Assembly (NCBI GenBank): GCA_030684555.1 | Contig: JAUXVN010000112.1 | Coordinates: forward strand, 173,835-237,834 | From: Ignavibacteria bacterium | GTDB lineage: Bacteria > Bacteroidota > Ignavibacteria > Ignavibacteriales > Ignavibacteriaceae | Length of the DNA stretch: 64,000 nucleotides | Direction: 5' to 3' | Shown: piece after piece, positions 1-8,836 of the stretch | How positions within the stretch are numbered: position 1 is the first letter of the stretch | Layout of the letters: every line of letters starts with the position of its first letter | Notes under the pieces: model-generated | Database searches by the model: none | The model's input: the letters and a program-made list of their open reading frames with translations, nothing else | Told to the model about the DNA's origin: nothing | Position numbers and translations under genes: made by a program

Positions 1-945
1 CCCCTTTTTATTTTCAACTGAGCGGAGTGCGGCTCTATCCATTAATTCAACTGCATCAACATCACATTGTTTTAGAATTGCAACTCCTCTGCTGGCTTCC
101 TCAATAGATGGGAAAATAATTAAGGAAGAAGCTTTATCAGCAAATTCATCAACTGTCTGAAATGTAATTTCTGCAATGAATCCAAGTGTCCCTTCAGAGC
201 CAATCATTAAATGCTGAATTATATCTATTGGATCGTCAAAATCTGTAAAAGCATTTAGACTGTAACCGGTTGTATTCTTCATTTTAAATTTATGATTGAT
301 ACGATCTTTCAAAATAGAATCAGAATTTATTTTCGAATGTAAATTTCTAATTGGTCCAATTAATTCTTTCTTTTTGATCAAAAATTCATTTCGACTTTCT
401 AAATCGGATGTATCAAGTAAAGTTCCATCGTGAAAAACAATTTTCATACTTGACAAAGTTTTGTAACTATTCTGAGCCGTTCCACAACACATTCCACTTG
501 CATTATTAGCTGCGATTCCGCCTATCATAGCTGAATTAATTGATGCGGGATCTGGTCCGATTTTCTTTTTATAAGGAAGTAAAATTTTGTTGACATATGA
601 ACCAATCAAACCGGGTTGCAATGAGATTTTATTAACATTATCCAACAGTTGAAAATTATTCCACTTGTTTGTTATAATTAATAGAACTGAATCTGAAATT
701 GCCTGTCCCGAAAGACTTGTCCCGGCAGCGCGAAATGTTACCGGTAGTTTAAATTGATTAGTTAATATGAGGGTTTTTGTAAGTTCATTAAGATTATCTA
801 ACTTAACTATAAGTTTTGGAATCAATCGATAAAAACTTGCATCAGTTGAATGTGCAAGTAAATTCATCTCATCGTGAATTAATCTATTTGGAGTTATAAA
901 TTCTTGTAGTTTTTCAAATAATAAATAATATTCTCCATTGAGCAT
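1..945 (-). CDS. FAD-binding oxidase, D-lactate/glycolate dehydrogenase family (partial, 3' end outside window)
   Basis: The open frame runs off the left edge, so only the N-terminal 315 codons are present. It starts at ATG 945, with GGAT 7 nt upstream. The sequence shows a PCMH-type FAD-binding domain: a TFRAAGTSLSGQ loop at residues 70-81 and GGIAANNASG at about 142-151, followed by MCCGTAQNSYKTLSSM and a later GSEGTLGFIAEI segment. These motifs are typical of GlcD/Dld flavoproteins that oxidise 2-hydroxyacids such as D-lactate or glycolate. The MCCG segment after AANNASG resembles the long YdiJ-type enzymes that add a C-terminal Fe-S module. Whether that module is present cannot be seen here. 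Substrate is inferred only from family. Confidence 0.85.
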   Translation of the reverse strand, partial: MLNGEYYLLFEKLQEFITPNRLIHDEMNLLAHSTDASFYRLIPKLIVKLDNLNELTKTLILTNQFKLPVTFRAAGTSLSGQAISDSVLLIITNKWNNFQLLDNVNKISLQPGLIGSYVNKILLPYKKKIGPDPASINSAMIGGIAANNASGMCCGTAQNSYKTLSSMKIVFHDGTLLDTSDLESRNEFLIKKKELIGPIRNLHSKINSDSILKDRINHKFKMKNTTGYSLNAFTDFDDPIDIIQHLMIGSEGTLGFIAEITFQTVDEFADKASSLIIFPSIEEASRGVAILKQCDVDAVELMDRAALRSVENKKG

Positions 946-1080
946 AAGATATCCGTAATAATATTTCAAAGTATTACTTTAAAATTAGAAAAACTTTAAC
1001 CCATATGTTGAGATATTTTCTGTAAGTTGGAAAAATATAGAAAGAGGTTAGAGATTTATCAGAATCAAATTAATAAATAC

Positions 1081-1374
1081 TTATCGGATAAACCGTTTTA
1101 GAACTTCAGTTACTATTAGTCCGGCGCCTATTGCAAGAAGTAAATAAATAATAAGATTCCTCACAGATAACAAGGTTATTATCAAAGTTGATAAGTAACC
1201 CCGCCAACCGCATTTGTTACAACGGTAAATTTTAAATAGTGAAATATTTTTGATTACGGCTTCGCGCCAGTTTCTAGAGCGTGAACGATGAAGAGTGTTT
1301 ATACTTGCACAAGAAGGACACCTTGCGAAACTTGGGTCTCTTCTGAAAAGTACTTTATTCGACTTTGAGGGCAT
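1081..1374 (-). CDS. Small zinc-ribbon membrane protein
   Basis: This 97-residue protein has two CxxC pairs, CPSC at about residue 19 and CNKC at about residue 52. They form a probable zinc ribbon split by a basic stretch rich in Arg and Ser. Residues 64-90 are hydrophobic and include one or two membrane segments, followed by a short basic tail. No enzyme family is recognised. It stands alone, about 135 nt from the FAD oxidase start and 75 nt upstream of the CtpA gene end. Small zinc-ribbon membrane proteins of this kind are common and mostly uncharacterised. Confidence 0.6.
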   Translation of the reverse strand: MPSKSNKVLFRRDPSFARCPSCASINTLHRSRSRNWREAVIKNISLFKIYRCNKCGWRGYLSTLIITLLSVRNLIIYLLLAIGAGLIVTEVLKRFIR

Positions 1375-1449
1375 AAAAATTCTATATCTTACTTTTATTA
1401 ATTCAATAATTCAATATAAACAACAATTCCATACTTCTTAATACACTTT

Positions 1450-3093
1450 TCAGAGTTTATTTAGAATTTTATTGAAAGCTAATTCGTTACCTATCAATTT
1501 TAAAGCTGTTTGGAATTGTTTATCGGTATCGAGATATGATTTGATTTTTCCTTCACTACCTAAAAATCGTGAAGCTATTTCTTGTTCTATAAATGTTGAA
1601 ATTTCTTTTTTATTTGAGTCGATTGAAAGATTCATCTCTGATTTTAGTTCAGGTAACAATTTTTCGATTTTAGTTTTTAAACTCGAATACCTTGGTTCAC
1701 TGTTTAACGAAGTTGCTAATTCCGTTAACTTTTTTTCATAACTCGAAACGAATTGATAATTATTTTTATCCAAATAAAGTTTAAAGTCTGAAAACAATTG
1801 TTCTGTTTTAATTTGATTGTATTCTAAATTTTGATTGTTGCTGAAATAATCATTAGCAAACTTGAATATAAAACCTTTGGCCATCAAATCTTTTAACAAG
1901 CCTGAATAATCACTTTCTTCAACTAAAGAATCCGGTGAAATCCCCCCCGAACTGAAAACCCGCCTTTTATTGTCAGTTGAGAATGAATTTACAAGTAGAG
2001 TGTCATATTTAGAAATCACAGAGTTTTTTTGTGAATAATCAATTTTTTGAATACACCTGCCGCTTGGTGTAAAATACTTTGCAGTTGTGATTTTTAAGGA
2101 TGTATTATAAGATAAAGGTGTGATTGTTTGCACTAAACCTTTTCCGAAAGTTTTAGTTCCCAGGATAATTCCTCTATCATGATCCTGAATTGCTCCCGCA
2201 ACAATTTCTGAAGCAGAGGCACTCCCTTCATTAACCAAAACTATTAATTTAGTATTTGCAAACATTGGTTCCTGAGTAGCATAATAATGCTTCACAGAAG
2301 ATGAATCTCTACCTTTTGTGGAGACTATCAACTCCCCTTTTTTAATAAATTTATTTGATATATCAACAGCTACATCAAGCAAACCTCCCGGATTACCTCG
2401 AAGATCAAGAATAATTGAATGAACTTCTTTTTCTTTTTTCAATTCAGACAATGCTTTTCTGAATTCATCTCCCGCTGATCTTGTAAAACCATTTAATTTA
2501 ACATAAGCATTGTTAGACTGCACAGGATAAAAGCCAAAATACGGAATGTTCTTAACAATAATTTCTTCACGAATAAGACTGAATTCTAAAGTATCCGAAA
2601 TTGCTCTAATAATTTTAATATTTACATTTGTGCCCGGTTCACCTTTAACCAAATAAGAAACATCATCAAAATTATCTTTTGTTATTAAAGTACTTTCAAC
2701 TTGATGAATTACATCGCCAACTCTCAAGCCTTGTCTTTGTGCAGAATAACCATCCATCAATTCCATTATTGTAATATTATTATCACGAACACCGATCGAA
2801 ATTCCAACTCCGCCATATTTACCATTTGTTATAAGATCAATATCATCTTTTCTTTTTTCATCAATAAACACTGTATAAGGATCAAGTGTGTTAAGCATAC
2901 CTTTGATGCCGGCGCGCAAGAATTGTTCGGGTTTGATCTCATCAACATAATTAAATGTTATTTCCTTATAAACACGAGTAAAGATGTCAATGTTTTTCGA
3001 GATTTCGAAATATAGATCTTTATTTGAGTAAATAAATCCGGTTATAGGAATTAGCAGTAACAGCAAAAATAGTTTTAAACTTTTCTTTTTCAT
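1450..3093 (-). CDS. ctpA: S41 family carboxyl-terminal processing protease
   Basis: This is a periplasmic serine protease of the Tsp/CtpA family, which cleaves proteins at C-terminal tails. I chose ATG 3093 (547 aa): it lies 5 nt after the tmk stop and has AAAGGA about 10 nt upstream. Upstream codons (TTG 3123, ATG 3114) have no ribosome site and would overlap tmk. Counting from TTG 3123, a hydrophobic signal or anchor spans about 15-32, a PDZ domain about 100-175, and the catalytic core follows. The nucleophile is the middle Ser of EGSASASEI (S303) and the base is Lys in TFGKG (K328), 25 residues apart as in Tsp. A C-terminal helical extension follows the core. Confidence 0.93.
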   Translation of the reverse strand: MKKKSLKLFLLLLLIPITGFIYSNKDLYFEISKNIDIFTRVYKEITFNYVDEIKPEQFLRAGIKGMLNTLDPYTVFIDEKRKDDIDLITNGKYGGVGISIGVRDNNITIMELMDGYSAQRQGLRVGDVIHQVESTLITKDNFDDVSYLVKGEPGTNVNIKIIRAISDTLEFSLIREEIIVKNIPYFGFYPVQSNNAYVKLNGFTRSAGDEFRKALSELKKEKEVHSIILDLRGNPGGLLDVAVDISNKFIKKGELIVSTKGRDSSSVKHYYATQEPMFANTKLIVLVNEGSASASEIVAGAIQDHDRGIILGTKTFGKGLVQTITPLSYNTSLKITTAKYFTPSGRCIQKIDYSQKNSVISKYDTLLVNSFSTDNKRRVFSSGGISPDSLVEESDYSGLLKDLMAKGFIFKFANDYFSNNQNLEYNQIKTEQLFSDFKLYLDKNNYQFVSSYEKKLTELATSLNSEPRYSSLKTKIEKLLPELKSEMNLSIDSNKKEISTFIEQEIASRFLGSEGKIKSYLDTDKQFQTALKLIGNELAFNKILNKL

Positions 3094-3097
3094 CTTC

Positions 3098-3718
3098 TCA
3101 TTTTCCTTTTTCATAATTATCAATTTCTTTCAATATTTCTTCATGTATTTCTTCAATAGAATTTAAACCATTTAATACTCTAAATCGTTCCTCATTTCTC
3201 GCAATTTCTAGATATCCTTTTCTCACATCTTCAAAAAAAGTCTTCTTTGAAACCTCAATCCGATCTAATTCATTACTGGATATAAGTCCCATTCTTCTTT
3301 CTGCTTCTGCAACCGGGATATCAATAAAAAAAGTAAGTTCAGGAATTGTATTACCGATTGATATTTCATGAATATGTTTTACGGTTTCTAACGGAATTCC
3401 TCTGCCATATCCTTGATAAGCCGTAGTTGAGTCATGAAATCTATCCGAAATAACATAATAACCTTTATCAAGATACGGTCTCAATTTTTCTCGAACCAAT
3501 TGAGCGCGTGAAGACGAAAAAAGTAATATCTCAGTTTCAAGAGTCATCAAGTTATTTTTTTTACTTAAAAGAATTGTACGGATTTGTTCTGAAATTTCCG
3601 TACCTCCCGGCTCTCGAATTATTCTAACCTCAAATTTTTTGTCTTCGAAATGCTTTTGTAACAATTTTATTTGAGTTGATTTTCCACAAAAATCAATTCC
3701 TTCGAAAGATATAAACAT
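3098..3718 (-). CDS. tmk: Thymidylate kinase
   Basis: It phosphorylates dTMP to dTDP in DNA precursor synthesis. The length, 206 aa, is usual. The P-loop reads FEGIDFCGKSTQ (residues 5-16); the common form is GxDGxGKST, so Phe-Cys replaces the usual Gly-Ala/Ser pair, a mild oddity. The DR(F/Y)H motif (SDRFHDST) that binds the nucleotide and the following AYQGYGRG stretch are intact, and a LID-like basic region (AEAERRMG) is present. It lies 1 nt from the YbbR gene and just before ctpA, suggesting one transcript. Confidence 0.95.
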   Translation of the reverse strand: MFISFEGIDFCGKSTQIKLLQKHFEDKKFEVRIIREPGGTEISEQIRTILLSKKNNLMTLETEILLFSSSRAQLVREKLRPYLDKGYYVISDRFHDSTTAYQGYGRGIPLETVKHIHEISIGNTIPELTFFIDIPVAEAERRMGLISSNELDRIEVSKKTFFEDVRKGYLEIARNEERFRVLNGLNSIEEIHEEILKEIDNYEKGK

Positions 3719-3719
3719 A

Positions 3720-4631
3720 CTAATATTTCTTTATTATATAGCGGATTCTATCCGGCTTTGTGTATACTAATTGGGTATGAGCCGGTAGTTCGTAGGATGG
3801 TGCCATACTACCAAGTGTGTCAGCAACAAGATCACTATAAGTTATAAAAAATTTGATTTCACTTTGGTCAGTTTTACTAATTAAATTGATTCCCCCCCGC
3901 AGAGAAGCTGTAATTAGATTTGGTAATAAAAGTACATCTCTGTCAGTTGGAATGTCGATGACTTTAACCTCAAGATTGTTAAACTCTTTTTCAACAATTT
4001 TTTGAACATCAAAATCTAACCTAACTGAATTTTTATTGAAACTAACCTGTTGTATACTTTTTAAATTTACATACTCAGATAATTTTGTTTCAAGATTATT
4101 AAATTTTGCAAATTCAGTCGAGACTGCATCAATTCCGGCTAATATAGATTCTGCTCCGGTTATAGAGACAGAGTCAGGCAGTAACCTAATGTCCGAAGCT
4201 AAACCGAAACCATCTCTGCACTCGATTTCTAATATTGAAATTACTTTAACTTTTTTTATTGCTAATTTCTCGATCATTAGCTCAATAGATGTTGGTGCAA
4301 AATCCATTATTTGAATTTCATAATTTAACCAGGTGTTTTCAGCTGCTGAATTGCTTAACCTAATCGGAATTTTTCCACTTTTATTTTCGGCAGAAACTAA
4401 ATACTCATAATCACTTCCGAAGTTCATACCGAATAGTTTCCATCCTCTTCCTTTAATTCTTAATGTGATATGTTCAGGAATATTAGAAGCTATTCCATAA
4501 TTTTCAGGAATATTTATTATCTTAATTGGGACTTTCAAATTCGTAAAATATTCACTCGATAATGAGATTGAAACCCAGATTATGATGGAAAAAAGAGTTG
4601 CAATTATAATGAGATATAAGTTTTTCTTCAT
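3720..4631 (-). CDS. YbbR-like domain protein (CdaR-related)
   Basis: The 303-residue protein has an N-terminal membrane anchor (about residues 5-25, with a Trp: FSIIIWVSISLSS). It is followed by extracytoplasmic beta-rich repeats with the pattern of YbbR domains (VPIKIINIPENY, ITLRIKGRG, LPDSVSITGAES). In Firmicutes such proteins (CdaR) regulate the diadenylate cyclase CdaA; in Bacteroidota they are often encoded near tilS, tmk or envelope genes. No diadenylate cyclase gene lies in this window, so a link to c-di-AMP is only a possibility. It is tightly spaced with tmk downstream (1 nt). Confidence 0.75.
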   Translation of the reverse strand: MKKNLYLIIIATLFSIIIWVSISLSSEYFTNLKVPIKIINIPENYGIASNIPEHITLRIKGRGWKLFGMNFGSDYEYLVSAENKSGKIPIRLSNSAAENTWLNYEIQIMDFAPTSIELMIEKLAIKKVKVISILEIECRDGFGLASDIRLLPDSVSITGAESILAGIDAVSTEFAKFNNLETKLSEYVNLKSIQQVSFNKNSVRLDFDVQKIVEKEFNNLEVKVIDIPTDRDVLLLPNLITASLRGGINLISKTDQSEIKFFITYSDLVADTLGSMAPSYELPAHTQLVYTKPDRIRYIIKKY

Positions 4632-4688
4632 ACAACAAATATAATCGAAAATGATGTTAAATTAATAGGGGAAAACAAGTAAAGATAG

Positions 4689-5741
4689 TTATACTAATTT
4701 ATTAAATAGATCCAGCAAGGTGGTGCGGTTTGCTTTTGAAATTTCTCTCCCTTGAATCGGGAAATTTGGTGTTTGTCTAGCTAATTTTCTTAATTGATGA
4801 ACATTAAGGGTGTCTCGTTCACTTGTTTCAATATTTATGGAATCACTTTTATCAGTTTTTTCAGAAATAGTAATAACTTCAGGCTCAATTACATCTCTAA
4901 TAATTACATCCTCTTCTTCTACCTCACTATTCACAATACTTTCATCGTCTGATTCATAATTATAAGTGTCTTGTGACAAACCATCAAGTGGTGTTTCATC
5001 CCCAACTTCTTGAGATAATTCCGCTAATGCTTCCCTTTTTAATTTATCGAGATGATTGTAGTCAACTTCGAATTTATCAAATAGAGATGATGGTTCAGTT
5101 GGAATTTCAATTTCTTTTTTATTGATTTTTTTAGGTTTAACCTGTCTTTTATTTTTAACAGTTCTCTGAACTAATTCTGAGTTATCTTCATCTAAACTAA
5201 TTTCTGAATGATCAACAATCTCATCTGAAATTGCATTATCAATAATTGAATCATCAACCACTTCTTTTCTTTCATCATCAGCTTGTATATCTGAGCCAGT
5301 GGTTTTATTTTCGATAACAGCAGTAACTTGATCATTTAAACTAATGGGTTCTTCAACAATTTGTTCTGTTTTATTAATCTCCGATTCTTGTGAGGTACTT
5401 TTCTTCGATTTAGGTGATCGGGAAGGTTTATCTAAGATTGATTTTATATCGGAATCAGCAATCGATTCATCTATTTCTAAAAAAAACGGTTCAAGTTGTG
5501 AATCAGGTTGAGGTATGACATGTGTTGAAACCAGTTGCCCAATTCGTTGAGCGGCGGCTGCACCGGCATCAACAGCGGCTTTAACGGCTGCAACATCACC
5601 GACACATTTAATGGTTATTAAAGCGGGAGCAACTTTTTCTCTTCCAATTATCTTAATATTAGCAGCTTTTGCCATAGCATCAGCTGCTTCAATTGCTCCA
5701 ACCAATCCCCTTGTTTCAACTAAACCAAGAGCTTTGGACAT
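4689..5741 (-). CDS. BMC-domain shell protein with long acidic tail and C-terminal helical motif
   Basis: Residues 1-90 form a single BMC domain closely matching the neighbouring 93-residue shell protein ([39 protein letters not shown]). The pore-loop region reads REKVAPALITI instead of the Gly-rich loop of its neighbour. Residues about 95-300 are highly acidic, rich in Ser/Asp/Glu/Ile and probably disordered. The last 40 residues form a predicted helix pair, LNVHQLRKLARQTPNFPI then GREISKANRTTLLDLF, reminiscent of SAP or Rho N-terminal folds. PduK and EutK shell proteins also carry extra C-terminal domains, so this is a PduK/EutK-like arrangement in plan. The role of the tail (cargo, nucleic acid or positioning) is unknown. 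It follows the other BMC gene by 5 nt. Confidence 0.85.
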   Translation of the reverse strand: MSKALGLVETRGLVGAIEAADAMAKAANIKIIGREKVAPALITIKCVGDVAAVKAAVDAGAAAAQRIGQLVSTHVIPQPDSQLEPFFLEIDESIADSDIKSILDKPSRSPKSKKSTSQESEINKTEQIVEEPISLNDQVTAVIENKTTGSDIQADDERKEVVDDSIIDNAISDEIVDHSEISLDEDNSELVQRTVKNKRQVKPKKINKKEIEIPTEPSSLFDKFEVDYNHLDKLKREALAELSQEVGDETPLDGLSQDTYNYESDDESIVNSEVEEEDVIIRDVIEPEVITISEKTDKSDSINIETSERDTLNVHQLRKLARQTPNFPIQGREISKANRTTLLDLFNKLV

Positions 5742-5746
5742 AAAAA

Positions 5747-6028
5747 TTATTTTGTACGTTTAGGTAATATTAGTTCTACTTCAGTGTGAGGTCTTGGAAT
5801 TACGTGAACCGATACCAATTCACCGACTCTTTGAGCAGCAGCTGCACCAGCATCAGTAGCGGCTTTAACAGCTCCTACATCTCCTCTAACCATGACCGTT
5901 ACAAATCCACCACCTATAGTTTCTTTTCCGATTAATTCAACTTTTGCGGCTTTTACCATCGCATCGGCAGCTTCTATTGCACCGACTAAACCTTTTGTTT
6001 CGATCATTCCGAGTGCGTCAAGTGACAT
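5747..6028 (-). CDS. BMC-domain hexameric shell protein (PduA/CcmK type)
   Basis: At 93 aa this is a canonical single BMC domain (BMC-H), which forms hexamers that tile microcompartment facets. Landmarks are [18 protein letters not shown], the pore loop [27 protein letters not shown] and HVIPRPH. The GGG pore is of the PduA class, usually associated with small polar metabolites. SD GGAG lies 9 nt before ATG 6028, and a good promoter is present upstream (6063-6093). No microcompartment enzyme, aldehyde dehydrogenase or EutN/CcmL pentamer gene is adjacent, so the cargo cannot be deduced from this locus. Confidence 0.95.
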   Translation of the reverse strand: MSLDALGMIETKGLVGAIEAADAMVKAAKVELIGKETIGGGFVTVMVRGDVGAVKAATDAGAAAAQRVGELVSVHVIPRPHTEVELILPKRTK

Positions 6029-6062
6029 AAGTTTTACTCCATATTTAATGTTATTAGTATTT

Positions 6063-6093
6063 GAAAAATAAAGCAGATGGCTATTAATGTCAA
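6063..6093 (-). promoter_or_regulatory. Promoter of the BMC gene pair
   Basis: On the minus strand TTG (6093-6091) is followed after exactly 20 nt by TATTTTTC (6070-6063). This fits the Bacteroidota consensus TTG-N19-21-TAnnTTTG with one mismatch at the last base. The inferred transcript start is about 28 nt before the BMC start codon. It implies the BMC genes can be transcribed independently of relA-ruvX. Confidence 0.5.
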
Positions 6094-6128
6094 TTAGAAA
6101 GTTTTATTTTCAACCAGCACTACCAACT

Positions 6129-6566
6129 CTATTTTGAATTCATAAACTCCGTTAAAATCACTGCTGCAGCATTTTTATCAATAAGTGATTTATCTCTTCT
6201 TTTCGATTTTCTTTTAACAGTCTGAATAATTATTTCAGATGCAATTGATGAAGAAAAACTTTCATCCCAAAGATTAACTGTAATCGAAAAAGTTTTTTCT
6301 ATCTTCTCCTTCAATCGGATAATTTCATCGTAAAGGATTGATTTTTCACCCCCTTCCGTGAAAGGCAAACCGAGAACAACTTCGCCAATCTCTTTTTCTA
6401 TAAATATTTCAGTTAATTCATTAAAGAAGGAGTGGGTGTTTTGAATCGTTATAAGTGGATATGCGAAAATGCGCATCGGGTCAGAAATAGCAATGCCGAT
6501 TCTCTTTCGTCCATAATCAATTGCAAGGATTCTTGATAAAGTTTTTTCTTGTGATAAATTATTCAT
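6129..6566 (-). CDS. ruvX: RuvX/YqgF Holliday-junction resolvase-like nuclease
   Basis: This 145-residue protein has the RNase H-like YqgF fold: ILAIDYGRKRIGIAISDP at the N-terminus with the first catalytic Asp, VVLGLPFTEGGE in the middle, LWDESFSSSIA, and the terminal DKNAAAVILTEF Asp motif. YqgF family members act on 16S rRNA processing and/or recombination intermediates. ATG 6566 overlaps the relA stop by one base (TGATG), indicating translational coupling. A TTG one codon upstream is less likely. Confidence 0.92.
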   Translation of the reverse strand: MNNLSQEKTLSRILAIDYGRKRIGIAISDPMRIFAYPLITIQNTHSFFNELTEIFIEKEIGEVVLGLPFTEGGEKSILYDEIIRLKEKIEKTFSITVNLWDESFSSSIASEIIIQTVKRKSKRRDKSLIDKNAAAVILTEFMNSK

Positions 6567-8743
6567 CAAATAGACATATCCATTCTTTGAACCGAATATA
6601 TTCCTTTAATCTTCTTCAGTCTTTCCATAACTCTGAACAGATGATCTAAATTTTGAACATATAAAGTTACAGACCCTTCAAATGTTGAATCATGTGTATC
6701 AATACTGATTGATTTTATATTAGTATTTTGTAACGAGACAATCGAGTGTGAAATCTCATTTAATAATCCCGGGGAATCTTCCCCCTTCAAAATAATCCCA
6801 ACGATAAAAGATGATCCTTCAATTTTAGGCCATTCAACCGTAACAATTTTTTCAGGTTCACGTTCTGATATGTGTAATAAAGTTTTACAATTTTTCCTAT
6901 GAATTTTAATTCCATCACCCGTACTAATATAACCAACAACCGGATCACCTGGAATTGGGTTACAACATTTTGAATATGAAAACATCATTTTAAAATCTTC
7001 ACCATTCACAACAAGATCACCACCACGTGTACGAGCTATTTTTGCAAAGTTTTCAAATTCAGTTACGGGATCTTTGGTTTTCTTTTCCTTTTCTGTTGTG
7101 GGAGTTAATACTTCATCCAGATTTACTTTTAATCTACCAATTGCTGCAAAAAATTGCCTGAGATTGTCGTACTTCAAATTTAACGCTAATTTATTCACAT
7201 CTTGGTTTGTGAAAACTAATTTTAATTTCTTTAATTTTTTTTCCCAAATTTCTTTACCATTGTTGACAAGTTCATCTTCTTCCTTATTAATCCATCTTCT
7301 AATTTCAGATTTCGCTTTTGATGTTCTAACAAACTTCAACCAGTTTTTATTCGGATGCTGATTTTTTGAAGTTATAATTTCTATTTGATCACCGCTATGT
7401 AAAACGGTGTCAAGTGGAACAATTTTTTGATTAACTTTTGCACCGATACAGTGATGACCAACTTTACTGTGTATATCAAATGCAAAATCAACCGGCGTGG
7501 AATTAAGTGGGAGTCTTTTAAGATCACCTTTTGGTGTGAAAATATAAACTTCATCAGAATATAAATTTAGCTTAAAATTCTCGATAATGTTTTTCCGCAT
7601 ATCATCACCGGAAGCATTATCAAGAATATCGCGTATCCAATTTACATATTGATTAAGAGTTTGATTTGTATGTGTTTTACCTTCTTTGTATTTCCAATGT
7701 GCAGCAACTCCTTGTTCAGCAATTTCATGCATTTGATTGGTTCGAATTTGTACTTCTACAAGCTTTCCTTCAGGACCAACAACAGTTGTATGGATTGACT
7801 GATAATTATTAGCTTTCGGAATTGCGATATAATCTTTTAAGCGATCAGGAATCGGTATGTATATTCCATTTACTATTCCATAGGTTGTATAACATGCATT
7901 ACGATCTTCTGATTCTAGAATAATCCTAACTGCAAAAAGGTCATAAATTTCCTCGAAAGGTTTATTTCTTTTAATCATCTTTCGATAGATACTGTAAAGA
8001 TGTTTTGCTCTTCCACTAATTTCGAATTTTATTCCGTACTCATCCAAACTTTTAACTATTGGAGCAGAAAATCTTTCGATATATTTTTCTCTTTCTCCAC
8101 GTTTGATATTTATTTTCTTTTTTATGTCTTCATAAGCTTGTTTATTCAACTCTTTAAAGGCAAGATCTTCCAATTCCCATTTTAGCTTTCCAAGTCCGAA
8201 ACGGTTTGCTAAAGGAGCATAAATTTCCAAAGTTTCCTTTGCAATTCTTTTTCTTTTGTCCGGATTTAGAAACTCAATTGTCCTCATATTATGGAGGCGG
8301 TCTGCAAACTTCACTATAATAACACGAACATCTTTTGAAACCGACATCAATAGTTTACGATAGTTTTCACTTTGATTAATCTCAGTTCCCTTAAAGAGAT
8401 GTTTTATTTTGGTAAGACCATCAACAATTTGTCCAATATCATGTCCAAAATTTTTCTCAATAATTTCGATTGGGTATTCTGAATTATCTTCTACAATATC
8501 ATGGAGCAGACCGCAAGCGACCGAAACTGAATCGAAAGGGATTTCTGTTGCTAAAGTATTGGCAACTGCAAAAGGATGAGTAAAATAAGGTTCGTTGGAG
8601 GCACGTGTATCATTTTGATGTGCAACGAGAGCAAAGTCAAATGCTTTTTCAATTAACTTCACATCAATGACCGGGAGGTTTTTTTTACAATTGGTCAGAA
8701 GTTCTTCTAATAATACTTTACTAGCTGCTGTAGTGATATTCAT
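6566..8743 (-). CDS. relA: Bifunctional (p)ppGpp synthetase/hydrolase (RelA/SpoT)
   Basis: The 725-residue long RSH enzyme makes and degrades (p)ppGpp in the stringent response. The HD hydrolase domain (about 35-190) retains HDIVED (81-86) and DRLHNMRT (148-155). The synthetase domain (about 240-350) has GRAKHLYSIYRKM, YDLFAVRI and DRLKDYIAIPKANNYQSIHT. The RxKD form marks bifunctional Rel/SpoT-type enzymes rather than the ExDD form of synthetase-only RelA. A TGS domain (about 398-460), a Cys-rich conserved segment (SKCCNPIPGD, near 600) and a C-terminal ACT domain (about 650-725) follow. All catalytic landmarks are intact. It is the first gene before ruvX. No clear ribosome site precedes ATG 8743. 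Confidence 0.96.
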   Translation of the reverse strand: MNITTAASKVLLEELLTNCKKNLPVIDVKLIEKAFDFALVAHQNDTRASNEPYFTHPFAVANTLATEIPFDSVSVACGLLHDIVEDNSEYPIEIIEKNFGHDIGQIVDGLTKIKHLFKGTEINQSENYRKLLMSVSKDVRVIIVKFADRLHNMRTIEFLNPDKRKRIAKETLEIYAPLANRFGLGKLKWELEDLAFKELNKQAYEDIKKKINIKRGEREKYIERFSAPIVKSLDEYGIKFEISGRAKHLYSIYRKMIKRNKPFEEIYDLFAVRIILESEDRNACYTTYGIVNGIYIPIPDRLKDYIAIPKANNYQSIHTTVVGPEGKLVEVQIRTNQMHEIAEQGVAAHWKYKEGKTHTNQTLNQYVNWIRDILDNASGDDMRKNIIENFKLNLYSDEVYIFTPKGDLKRLPLNSTPVDFAFDIHSKVGHHCIGAKVNQKIVPLDTVLHSGDQIEIITSKNQHPNKNWLKFVRTSKAKSEIRRWINKEEDELVNNGKEIWEKKLKKLKLVFTNQDVNKLALNLKYDNLRQFFAAIGRLKVNLDEVLTPTTEKEKKTKDPVTEFENFAKIARTRGGDLVVNGEDFKMMFSYSKCCNPIPGDPVVGYISTGDGIKIHRKNCKTLLHISEREPEKIVTVEWPKIEGSSFIVGIILKGEDSPGLLNEISHSIVSLQNTNIKSISIDTHDSTFEGSVTLYVQNLDHLFRVMERLKKIKGIYSVQRMDMSI

Positions 8744-8836
8744 ATGATATATTTAATTTTATAATAACTTCGTATTCGAAAAACAATTTTGTAAGAAATC
8801 GAATAAAATTCAATGAGATTGAAATAAAAATATTAA

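Noticed and set aside
3094..3123. Earlier starts for the CtpA-type protease, including TTG 3123
   Set aside because: They overlap tmk and lack a ribosome site, whereas ATG 3093 lies just past the tmk stop with AAAGGA upstream.
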